DNA of 64,000 nucleotides, from NCBI GenBank assembly GCA_963838035.1, contig CAWIPM010000002.1:558001-622000 (forward strand). Reading direction: 5' to 3'. The position numbers and the translations under genes were made by a program. Shown here one piece after another: positions 26,155 to 33,873 of the stretch. The stretch comes from CAVVNN01 sp963838035. Its GTDB lineage: Bacteria > Actinomycetota > Thermoleophilia > Solirubrobacterales > 70-9. The first letter of the stretch is position 1; each line of letters opens with the position of its first letter. The notes under the pieces are model-generated. The model made no database searches, was not told the DNA's origin, and saw nothing but the letters and a program-made list of their open reading frames with translations.

Positions 26155-27407
26155 ACTACCGGTGGCCGACAACAGCGGAACCCGTCGCTTCCCCATCCGA
26201 ACTGCCGGAAGCCCCGTCGCAACCACCGATAAAGGTGCTGCACGTCGTGACGCGCTTCATAGCTGGAGCGGGGGGCAACACTTTGCTCAGTGCGCTCGGC
26301 GCCGATCATGAGCGCTACGAGGTGTGGGTTGCCGGCGCGGAGGGGGGCTCCCTCTGGGAGCGAGCGGAGGAGAACGGCATCAAGACCGTCAAGCTGCGTC
26401 GGTTCCGCGAGGTCATTTCCATCCTCGACGATCTGGCCGTGCTGGGGGAACTGGTGCGACTTATTCGCCGCGAGCGCTTCTCAATCGTGCATACGCACTC
26501 GACCAAGGGAGGTGTCCTGGGCCGGGTCGCCGCGTGGCTCTGCCGCACTCCGGTCGTCGTGCACACGATCCACGGCTTCAGCACCCACGACTTCATGCGC
26601 AGGCGACGCCGCTGGGCATACCTTGCGATCGAGCGGGCGGTCAGACCCCTCACGGATGCCTTCCTCGCGGTCGCCCCCGATGTCGCACGTGAGGCCGTGG
26701 AGAAGCGCCTCGCCCCCCCCGGTGGGGTCTTCGTCGTCCCCTCGGCGGTCGAGCTTGAGCGGATCCCGACCGAGGCGGAACCCCAGATGCGCGTCGAGCT
26801 CGACGTCCCGGTCGACGCCCCGCTTGTGGGTACGGTGGGACGGCTCGACTACCAGAAGGCGCCTCTGGATTTCGTGCGCATGGCAGCGCAGGTTGCGGAG
26901 GCCCTGCCTGAGACATGGTTTGTGATGGTCGGAGACGGTCCCCTCGCAGATGCCACTCGCAAGGAGGCGGAGCGGCTCGGCGTCAAAGTGCTCTTCACAG
27001 GGTTTCGGGAAGACGCCGCCAGAATCGCAGCCTGCTTCGACGTCTTCGTCATCTCATCTCTCTACGAGGGGCTCGGCCGTGCGCTCACGGAGGCGCTCGC
27101 GTCGGGACGACCGGTTGCATCGACCGCCGTGAATGGCGTGGTCGACCTCGTCCAGCATGGGTCGACGGGCCTGCTCGCCCCTCCCGCCGACCCGAAGGCG
27201 CTGGCGCGCGCCGTAACCTGGCTGCTCGAGCATCCCGACGATGCTCAGACGATGGGAGCGGCCGGGGCGGCACGCGTCCACTCGCTTTTCCATCCCGCCA
27301 CGATGTGCTTCCTCATCGAACAGATCTACGCCCGGCTGCTCGGGCTTCCCGAACCGGTCGCGGCGGGCCCCGGCCCCGCGGCCGTCGACCGCGGCCTCGG
27401 GCTCTAA
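26151..27407 (+). CDS. GT4-family glycosyltransferase
   Basis: Cytoplasmic GT-B enzyme adding a sugar to the lipid-linked repeat unit. GTG 26151 overlapping the upstream TGA (GTGA) is preferred to a TTG at 26121. Domain markers: N-terminal VLHVVTRFIAGAGGNTLL, THSTKGGVLGRVAAWL, and the C-terminal donor site GTVGRLDYQKAPLDF, VMVGDGPLADATRKEAERLG, FVISSLYEGLGRALTEALASGRPV with the EX7E pattern. Last gene of the operon; its stop overlaps the stop of the convergent kinase gene (27404-27407). Confidence 0.9.
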   Translation: MNYRWPTTAEPVASPSELPEAPSQPPIKVLHVVTRFIAGAGGNTLLSALGADHERYEVWVAGAEGGSLWERAEENGIKTVKLRRFREVISILDDLAVLGELVRLIRRERFSIVHTHSTKGGVLGRVAAWLCRTPVVVHTIHGFSTHDFMRRRRRWAYLAIERAVRPLTDAFLAVAPDVAREAVEKRLAPPGGVFVVPSAVELERIPTEAEPQMRVELDVPVDAPLVGTVGRLDYQKAPLDFVRMAAQVAEALPETWFVMVGDGPLADATRKEAERLGVKVLFTGFREDAARIAACFDVFVISSLYEGLGRALTEALASGRPVASTAVNGVVDLVQHGSTGLLAPPADPKALARAVTWLLEHPDDAQTMGAAGAARVHSLFHPATMCFLIEQIYARLLGLPEPVAAGPGPAAVDRGLGL

Positions 27408-28798
27408 TCCCAGGCAGGCACGGCTGGCGCCGGCGTCTCCATGGCGCCCACCCGCTCATAGGCGTATGAGCCACCGACCGGCGCCGAGACACCGTTCAGC
27501 ACGGCGCCGATCGGCTGCTTTCCAACCGCCGCGAGTGCGTCGGCAGCGGCGTTGAGCTGATCGGTCTGCGTGGAGGTCGCTCGTGTCACCAACAGGACGC
27601 CCGTGCTCGCCCGGGCGATGATCGCCGCATCGCTGACCGGCAGCAACGGCGGGGAGTCCAAGATCACGATGTCGGCTCGCGTCATCAGCGAGTCCAGAAG
27701 GGAGGCAAGGCGATCGGATTCCAGCAGCTCGCTGGGGTTGGCAAGCAAAGAGCCGCTTGAGAGCACAGACAACGGGAGGTTTCTTTCCACGTGCAGCGTC
27801 TCGCTCGCAGCACCCGAGAGCACGTCACTCAAACCCAGGCCTCCACTGAGCCCCAACATCTCGCTCAACTTCGCGCTGCGCATGTCAGCGTCCACCAAAA
27901 CCACCCGGTGACCGGCCTGGGCGAAGGCGAAGGCGAGGTTGGCGGCAATCAACGTCTTGCCCTCGCCCGCCACAGCGCTCGTGACGAGCAGCGAGTGCCG
28001 ATTGTGTTCGATCGTCAGAACACGCAGATTGGTACGCAGCCGCCGGTACGCTTCGGCCTCGACCGAGAGCGAATCCTCCACCACGACGAGGGGTCGCGTG
28101 GCGGCGTGACGGTCACGCGCGATGTAGCCGATCACCGGAGCCCCCGCGACCGCCTCGATCGCTGTGTCGTCCTTGATCCTGCGGTCAAACATCTCGCGAA
28201 GAATCGCTGCTCCGATTCCGAGCACTAGGCCAAGCAGGGCGCCGACGATGAGATAGAGGACCTTGCTTGGAGATTCGGGGCTCTTCGGCAGTTCAGCCGG
28301 ACTACTGACGCTCACATGCACGGAGGACTGCTTGCCAGGCGTGGAGCCGGACCCGGATTCGAGGTCGTTGACGAACGTCGGGAATTCGGCACCGACCGCA
28401 TTGGCAATCGCCTTGGCTTGAGCTGCAGACGGATCTTCCACTGTCACATTGATCAATACTGTTTCTGGCAGGACACTGGCACTGATTGCGGATTGGACAA
28501 ACTGGACGCTGCGCTGCAATCCCAGTCTCTGGATCACCGCTTCCGCCAATTTCGGGCTGGATACGAGGCGGGCGTAGGATTCGGCACGCGCCTGTGAGGC
28601 CAGACCACCCTGGTAGACTTCCGAGGGAGTAAGGTTGGCTGGCGTTACCGGAGTTGAGACGAACAGTTGGGTGCGCGCAGCATAAACGTCTTCCCGGGTC
28701 CATGCGTACGCCCCCGCGCCGGCGGTGCAGACCAGTACCGTCACAAGGATTAGCACCCAGTGCGCTCGCAGAATTTGGATGTATCGATCAGTTCCCAT
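27404..28798 (-). CDS. Wzz-tyrosine autokinase fusion, chain-length regulator (copy 2)
   Basis: 464 residues from ATG 28798 (MGTDRYIQ), preferred to a start 12 codons earlier. Organisation matches copy 1: a membrane helix near the N-terminus, exported Wzz domain (TPVTPANLTPSEVYQGG), second membrane helix, and a BY-kinase with Walker A TSAVAGEGKTLIAANL, Walker A' VVLVDADMRSAKL and Walker B DIVILDSPP. The tail GGSYAYERV holds two Tyr only. Last gene of the minus-strand operon that starts with the polymerase at 35916. Presence of two copies suggests two polymers or two length settings; that is inference. Confidence 0.88.
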   Translation of the reverse strand: MGTDRYIQILRAHWVLILVTVLVCTAGAGAYAWTREDVYAARTQLFVSTPVTPANLTPSEVYQGGLASQARAESYARLVSSPKLAEAVIQRLGLQRSVQFVQSAISASVLPETVLINVTVEDPSAAQAKAIANAVGAEFPTFVNDLESGSGSTPGKQSSVHVSVSSPAELPKSPESPSKVLYLIVGALLGLVLGIGAAILREMFDRRIKDDTAIEAVAGAPVIGYIARDRHAATRPLVVVEDSLSVEAEAYRRLRTNLRVLTIEHNRHSLLVTSAVAGEGKTLIAANLAFAFAQAGHRVVLVDADMRSAKLSEMLGLSGGLGLSDVLSGAASETLHVERNLPLSVLSSGSLLANPSELLESDRLASLLDSLMTRADIVILDSPPLLPVSDAAIIARASTGVLLVTRATSTQTDQLNAAADALAAVGKQPIGAVLNGVSAPVGGSYAYERVGAMETPAPAVPAWD

Positions 28799-28906
28799 AG
28801 TGGAGCCCCAGCCAACGAGAGGGCGAGGAGGCAATCAGGATAGACGATGGATCGGGCGGGTTGCCGGCCCTCGCCGCGATGTCAACGGTTGTCCCATGTC
28901 GTCCGC

Positions 28907-29878
28907 TCAGCGCTCGCGCGGAATCGGTCCCTGGGCGCCGCGGTAATAGGCCACGATCTCACCCGGCGAGAGCTCTCGATCCGAGCGACGACCGAGAAAG
29001 TAATAGGCCGACGCATCGTCCATCGCATACACGGTCGGAACCAGTCGATCGAGGTAACGCAGCCAGAAGAAGATCCCGCGCGCGAGCTTCCCCGCAAGCT
29101 CTGAGCGAGACAACCCGCGTACCAGATGGTCGACGCTGATTAGCATCTGCGCCCCCGGCCCGGCAACGGGCCCTGCGGAAATCTCTTCGAACGACCGGAA
29201 CAGGTAGCGGTGGCCGCTGCTCGTGTAGCGGGTGAAGTCATAGGCGCCGGCATGCACCTGCTGTAGAAACGGGGTCTCGGCGTAGACCACGCCATCTGGA
29301 CGAAGGACCCGGTGAATCTCGGCCACCACCTGATTGGGCTCTAGCACATGCTCGAGCACCGCCTGGACCACTACTGCATCGACGCTTCCCGTGACCAGCG
29401 GAATGGAGTGGGCGTCAGCGATGAACTGCACCCGCGGGGACCCGTATATGTCGAAGGCCACGACTCGCGCCCGGGAATCGGCGTACAGCTCCTCCACCCC
29501 ATTTCCGATGGTCCCCCCGCCAACCACGAGGACAAGTGGTGCGACGCTCGGGAACAGGTTCAGCATGTCCTCTATATTGCGGGCCGCGACTAGGTTTCTC
29601 GGCTTCCACCACGACTGTAAGCGGGGCGGCAGTCGGTCGATGGAAAACCGGCTGCGGGAGCCTGGGCTTCCATCCCCCGCCGGTCTGGCCGGGTCGAGAA
29701 TGCTGTGCTCGAAGTCGACCAGGACCGGCCACGAAGCGGACGATTGTAAGCTGGCCGGAGCGGCCAGTGCACAGGTGCTCGAGGTGCACTGAAACCGCCC
29801 GCCAGCCTCGACGAGCGGTGAGTGGCACCGCGGGCAGGCGAGAAGCGGCAGAAGTTCGGCGAGGTCCATCAATCCCAT
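28907..29878 (-). CDS. SAM-dependent methyltransferase with N-terminal zinc ribbon
   Basis: 323 residues, ATG 29878 behind GGGGGGAG. The N-terminus carries a Trm112-like metal-binding piece (LLACPRCHSPL ... FQCTSSTCALA) followed by a class I methyltransferase: LVLVVGGGTIGNGVEELY as motif I, VVAFDIYGSP, then DAVVVQAVLEHVLEPNQVVAEIHRVLRPDG. Such enzymes in glycan loci often methylate sugars or carriers. Sits 11 bases after the GT2 gene in the minus-strand operon. The acceptor is unknown. Confidence 0.85.
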   Translation of the reverse strand: MGLMDLAELLPLLACPRCHSPLVEAGGRFQCTSSTCALAAPASLQSSASWPVLVDFEHSILDPARPAGDGSPGSRSRFSIDRLPPRLQSWWKPRNLVAARNIEDMLNLFPSVAPLVLVVGGGTIGNGVEELYADSRARVVAFDIYGSPRVQFIADAHSIPLVTGSVDAVVVQAVLEHVLEPNQVVAEIHRVLRPDGVVYAETPFLQQVHAGAYDFTRYTSSGHRYLFRSFEEISAGPVAGPGAQMLISVDHLVRGLSRSELAGKLARGIFFWLRYLDRLVPTVYAMDDASAYYFLGRRSDRELSPGEIVAYYRGAQGPIPRER

Positions 29879-29889
29879 TGGCTCCCCCC

Positions 29890-30819
29890 CTAGCTCCTGA
29901 GCACGGGGTCGCCGAGGAGCGTGCGATAGGCGCCCAGTATCGCCGAGGCATCGGAGCGGCTGCGCCGCAAAAAAGCCTGAAACAGACGAGCCGGGAGCTC
30001 TATCCCGAACGTGAGAACCACGAGAAGGTTCGCCTTCCAGGCCGACCAATGCTGCCTGGCGTAGAGGAGCCGGCTGCGCATCGAGTGGTAAAGACGAAAT
30101 TCGCGGACCTGATCGGAGCTGACGTTGGCGGCGTGAAAGGCGCTCGCCTCTTTCAGAAAGTAGGAGCGAAAGCCGAGCCGCAGGGCACGCATGGCGAAAT
30201 CTACGTCCTCGAAATAGATGAAGTACCGGCGGTCGAAGCCCCCAAGGCGCTCGAAGAGGTCGCGGCGCACCAGGTAGAAGGCCCCGATCACCTGGTCGAC
30301 GGGTCCGCTCTCCTGGGTCTCCTCAAGCCCGAGATGATGACTGGGAAAGAACCGCGGCAGAAGCCGATCCAGCTTCGTCATCTTCCCGATCATCACACGC
30401 AGGGTCGGGAATCTCTCGCATGAGATCGTGGGGTCGCCCCCCGAATTCAGGATCTCGACCCCGCAGATACCGACGTCGGCCGCCCGCTCGCTCTCCATGA
30501 ACCCAGTGGCGATCGACAGCGTGTCCTCGAACAGGCGAGTGTCCGGATTGAGGAAGAGCAGGTAGTCGGAGCTGCTCCGCTCGGCTCCCTGATTGCACGC
30601 GGCGGCGAACCCCACATTTCGCTGGTTGCAGATGACTTCGAGCGGCAGGTCGAGATCGTCCAGACCCTCCGTGGATCTATCCGAAGAGGCGTTATCAACC
30701 ACCGCAACACGTGTGAGCTCTACCCCGTCACGGTTAGCCCGCTCGATAGAGCCCAGGCATTCAAGTAGATGCTCGCCGGTGTTCCAATTGACGATCACGA
30801 TGTCGACTGAGCCGCTCAT
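29890..30819 (-). CDS. GT2-family glycosyltransferase (rhamnosyltransferase-like)
   Basis: GT-A fold glycosyltransferase; about 309 residues from ATG 30819, which overlaps the upstream TGA (ATGA). Markers: VDIVIVNWNTGEHLLECL, VVDNASSDRSTEG, NVGFAAACNQG, LLFLNPDTRLFED holding the DxD-like site, and YFIYFEDVDFAMRALRLGFR with the ED acceptor motif. This motif set is typical of rhamnosyl- or related transferases. Translationally coupled to the preceding glycosyltransferase. Confidence 0.9.
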   Translation of the reverse strand: MSGSVDIVIVNWNTGEHLLECLGSIERANRDGVELTRVAVVDNASSDRSTEGLDDLDLPLEVICNQRNVGFAAACNQGAERSSSDYLLFLNPDTRLFEDTLSIATGFMESERAADVGICGVEILNSGGDPTISCERFPTLRVMIGKMTKLDRLLPRFFPSHHLGLEETQESGPVDQVIGAFYLVRRDLFERLGGFDRRYFIYFEDVDFAMRALRLGFRSYFLKEASAFHAANVSSDQVREFRLYHSMRSRLLYARQHWSAWKANLLVVLTFGIELPARLFQAFLRRSRSDASAILGAYRTLLGDPVLRS

Positions 30820-31856
30820 CCGCTCAGCCCCATAGCGGCTCGCCACCTGGGAAGCCACGAGTCGAACGAGTAGTGCCGCTGCACGATGTCGCGCGCACGC
30901 CGGCCCTTGGCTGCACGCGCGTCTGCTGCCTGGGCGAGTAGCACCAGGATTGCGTCAGCCCAATCCCCGGGGCCGTCGGGCGCCGGCATGCCGAGCTCGG
31001 CGAGGAGCCCGCGGTTGATACCAACCGGACTGGCAACGACCGGTGTACCCGCCGCCGCGTATTGCAAGATCTTGTAGCCACACTTCCCACGCGTGTAGAG
31101 CTCGTCTGGAACGGGCGCGATGCCGACATCGAGAGTCGCAAGCAGCGCGTGCTGTGCGGACTCCGACCAGGGCACCCGATCGATCAGGGCCTCCAGCTCC
31201 CCGAGCCTGGGTCTCGTTGTCCCGATGAGAGTGATGCGAGCGCCGGTCTGCCGGTGAACCTCCTGCAGGGCTGGAGCCACGAGGTCGAGGTAGCTCTCGT
31301 TGTCGGCAGACCCGATCCACCCGAGACGAGGCGGGTCTCCAACCGCATAGTCGACCTTCTCGACGTAGCGCTCGGGTGCAACGCAGCTGGGGATGATCAC
31401 GACATCCGAGTTGTACTCGGCTGCCCATTCGGCCAGGATTGGATTCCCCGCCGTCACCCGGTCCGCATGCCGGACTGAGATCTGGGCCTTTGGAGCCTTT
31501 GGAGCAAGGCCCCGAAGCCACCCGCCCTCCCCCCAGTCCCACTGAAGGGCATCATCGAAGTCGTAGACCGAAAACTCCGAGTGCTCGAGCAGATCTCGCT
31601 CAAGCCCCCCTCGACTTAGCGGCGAAGCCTCTCGATGCAACAACAACCTCGCCGGTCGCGAGGCGGCCATCCTCCGAAGCCGTAACTCTGCTCTGAGCAA
31701 CGCGAGGGGACGCCCAGCCAAATCGGACGGCTTGGCGTTATGGTGGGAGATATAGCTGCTGACCGACCGCGGCTCCGGAATCCGGTCCAGCCACTCGAAT
31801 ACACGCACCCTCGAGCTGGGTCCCCTTCGTCCATACGGCGTAACGACGTTGATCAC
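30816..31856 (-). CDS. Glycosyltransferase, group 1-like
   Basis: 346-residue GT-B-like enzyme. N-terminal INVVTPYGRRGPSSRVRVFEWL, then LLLHREASPLSRG and FDDALQWDWGEGG; the C-terminal domain shows PPRLGWIGSADNESYLDLV, RITLIGTTRP, GIAPVPDELYTRGKCGYKILQYAAAGTPVVASPVG. That last block is the donor-binding region. ATGA overlap with the downstream GT2 gene means coupled translation. Upstream is the beta-helix gene, 49 bases away. Confidence 0.85.
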   Translation of the reverse strand: MINVVTPYGRRGPSSRVRVFEWLDRIPEPRSVSSYISHHNAKPSDLAGRPLALLRAELRLRRMAASRPARLLLHREASPLSRGGLERDLLEHSEFSVYDFDDALQWDWGEGGWLRGLAPKAPKAQISVRHADRVTAGNPILAEWAAEYNSDVVIIPSCVAPERYVEKVDYAVGDPPRLGWIGSADNESYLDLVAPALQEVHRQTGARITLIGTTRPRLGELEALIDRVPWSESAQHALLATLDVGIAPVPDELYTRGKCGYKILQYAAAGTPVVASPVGINRGLLAELGMPAPDGPGDWADAILVLLAQAADARAAKGRRARDIVQRHYSFDSWLPRWRAAMGLSG

Positions 31857-31905
31857 GAGCCGGCAAGTCTGACAGAGCGCTCGAGCCCTTGTCAGAGCCT
31901 GGGCA

Positions 31906-33777
31906 TTAACACGGCGTCGTGGAATTCGTTATCGACGCTTCGTTGGACCCACCTGGGTAGGAATTGCCGCTGATGTTGACGCCACACGAGCTATCCACGC
32001 TGGCCATCGTGCCGCTCGTCATCGCCACAGTGTTACCGCTGACCACAAGACCTTCGATCCCGTCGAAGTTCATCGCCGCCGGCGCAACCGCGGTATCTGA
32101 GCTGTTGCCACCAATTCTCAGTTGCTGCGGTCGATAGGTCCCGTTGACGACCCCAATCTTCAGGCCCTGGCCCACAACACGGTTATTGATGAATTCCTGG
32201 TCGATAACGGGCGCATTGCCAATAACCGTGTAGGCCTTCATGTAATACGAGCCGATTGTGTTTGCGTCGAATACAACTTGTGAGGCACCAGAGCCGGCAG
32301 CAGCGTTGGGCTCCACATCGAACGTGATATAGCCAATTCTGTCCGTGGTCACATTTTCTACTCGAATGTTTTCCCCAGCCGTAACCGACACAGCGTTTCG
32401 GCCGATCTTTTCGCAGGAGCCCCCACGGACGGCCCCGGATGAGCGCGTTGCGCCAAGTCCGAAGTACACGCAGTCTCCGCCCAGATTGCTTGCTGAAACA
32501 TTTTCGATGATCGCATGCGTTCCGCGAAGATCGATCCCGTGCGAGTGTTCGAGGCTGGCGTTGAAGACTCCTCCGTTGGCGTAGGAACCGACGATGCTCA
32601 GATTGCGCAAGGTGATGGTCGAATTCCACAAGCGCCAAATCGCACGCTGATCTTCGGGAGAATTGAATGACCTGAAGGTTGCGCCGTTGCCCTCGACCGT
32701 CAGAGTGCGGTTGCGCAGTTCAAGCGTGCCCTCAATCCGGTAGCAGCCGCCCTGGCCGAACGAGATCGTCGAGTTGTCCGGCACCGAAGCGATCCACGAC
32801 AGGATCTGGCCGGTGGCGTCGGTCGAGCATCCGGACGGTACAGAGGATGGCACCGTGTACACGGAGCTGTCGGGCGCCGTGATCGTCCAAGTCCTGGCGG
32901 CAGGCGTGGGGTCGACATTCCCCGCCCCATCCTTGGCGACCACTCGGAAGGTATGCGATCCGACGCTCAGTTCGCCGTAGGACTTGGGGGAAGTGCAGGC
33001 AGAGAATTCTTCGGAGTCGAGTGAGCATTCGTAGCTGACCACTCCGGCGTTGTCCGTGCCCGTGAATGAGAAGGAAGCATACGTGGACGTGGTCGACGAA
33101 CCGTCCGCCGGCGATTCTGAGGTGATGCTCGTATCCGGTGCCGTCGTGTCGGGCGAGGTTGCCACGTGTGACGGAGGAGAGACGATCGTCCAGGAACGCG
33201 TGGCCGGCGTCGGGTCCGGGGTGCCGTATCGGTCAACGGCATAGACGGTGAAGTGATGCGAGCCCTGCGTCAAGCTGCTGTAAGCGAAGCCCGAGGAGCA
33301 CTTCGTCGAAGGTGACCCATCAAGCGAGCAGTAGAACGTCGCCTTGACCGGCGAGGAGGAGGAGAAGAAGAACTCTGCGCTGGTCGAGGTCGTTTCGGAA
33401 CCTTCTTCAGGGCCGCCCGTGATGGTTGTTTCCGGTGCCGTGATGACCTTGAGCGTGCCCCCCCCACCATGATTTGCCGTCGCACGCAGGAGGTGCCTAC
33501 GTGAGCGGGCTGCCCGCCGCACGGCCGCCACTGAGACCCTCTTCCGTCTGTGGCGGGTGACGAGGTGGGCGTTGACGACTGCGTTGGCATCGACACCGAC
33601 GACCCGAAATCGCTTGACCGCCTTATGGGACCTCTTGACAGCCTTATGCTTGCCGCTCAGCGCCTTGAAGGTGTGAACCTCGGCATTGGCGGGAGCAGCC
33701 GCAGCGAAGGGCAGCAGGGCAGCGATGATTGCCGGAAGGACCAGACGGCTTGAGGTTGTTCGAAACTGTCGAGGCAT
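31906..33777 (-). CDS. Secreted protein with two Ig-like repeats and a right-handed beta-helix
   Basis: 623 residues starting at ATG 33777. Signal peptide (about 1-32, APANA cleavage) is followed by a strongly basic segment (HKAVKRSHKAVKR, RHRRKR, RRAARSRRH), two related Ig-like modules of about 85 residues (near 114-200 and 216-300), each beginning APxTxITxxP and carrying a CSLD Cys pair, then a parallel beta-helix from about 310 (NSTITLRNLSIVGS, HAIIENVSASNLGGDCVYFG) ending in Cys. Beta-helix proteins in glycan loci often are lyases, epimerases or hydrolases of the polymer. No catalytic residues can be assigned. A hairpin lies directly upstream at 33780-33820. Confidence 0.8.
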   Translation of the reverse strand: MPRQFRTTSSRLVLPAIIAALLPFAAAAPANAEVHTFKALSGKHKAVKRSHKAVKRFRVVGVDANAVVNAHLVTRHRRKRVSVAAVRRAARSRRHLLRATANHGGGGTLKVITAPETTITGGPEEGSETTSTSAEFFFSSSSPVKATFYCSLDGSPSTKCSSGFAYSSLTQGSHHFTVYAVDRYGTPDPTPATRSWTIVSPPSHVATSPDTTAPDTSITSESPADGSSTTSTYASFSFTGTDNAGVVSYECSLDSEEFSACTSPKSYGELSVGSHTFRVVAKDGAGNVDPTPAARTWTITAPDSSVYTVPSSVPSGCSTDATGQILSWIASVPDNSTISFGQGGCYRIEGTLELRNRTLTVEGNGATFRSFNSPEDQRAIWRLWNSTITLRNLSIVGSYANGGVFNASLEHSHGIDLRGTHAIIENVSASNLGGDCVYFGLGATRSSGAVRGGSCEKIGRNAVSVTAGENIRVENVTTDRIGYITFDVEPNAAAGSGASQVVFDANTIGSYYMKAYTVIGNAPVIDQEFINNRVVGQGLKIGVVNGTYRPQQLRIGGNSSDTAVAPAAMNFDGIEGLVVSGNTVAMTSGTMASVDSSCGVNISGNSYPGGSNEASITNSTTPC

Positions 33778-33779
33778 TG

Positions 33780-33820
33780 CGGGCTTTCTGTCGCTGTCCG
33801 CCTTGTCGGCGGAAAGCCCG
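33780..33820 (-). promoter_or_regulatory. Hairpin abutting the beta-helix gene start
   Basis: CGGGCTTTC (33780-33788) pairs with GAAAGCCCG (33812-33820), and a smaller CCGCC/GGCGG hairpin sits inside. It fills the gap between the ligase-like gene upstream and the ATG at 33777, and leaves no clear ribosome site. It could end transcription from the ligase gene or control translation of the secreted protein. Confidence 0.4.
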
Positions 33821-33873
33821 ATCCGTGCCTTTGGAACGAACAGATCTGGACATCTGTCGTACGGGTGGGATAA

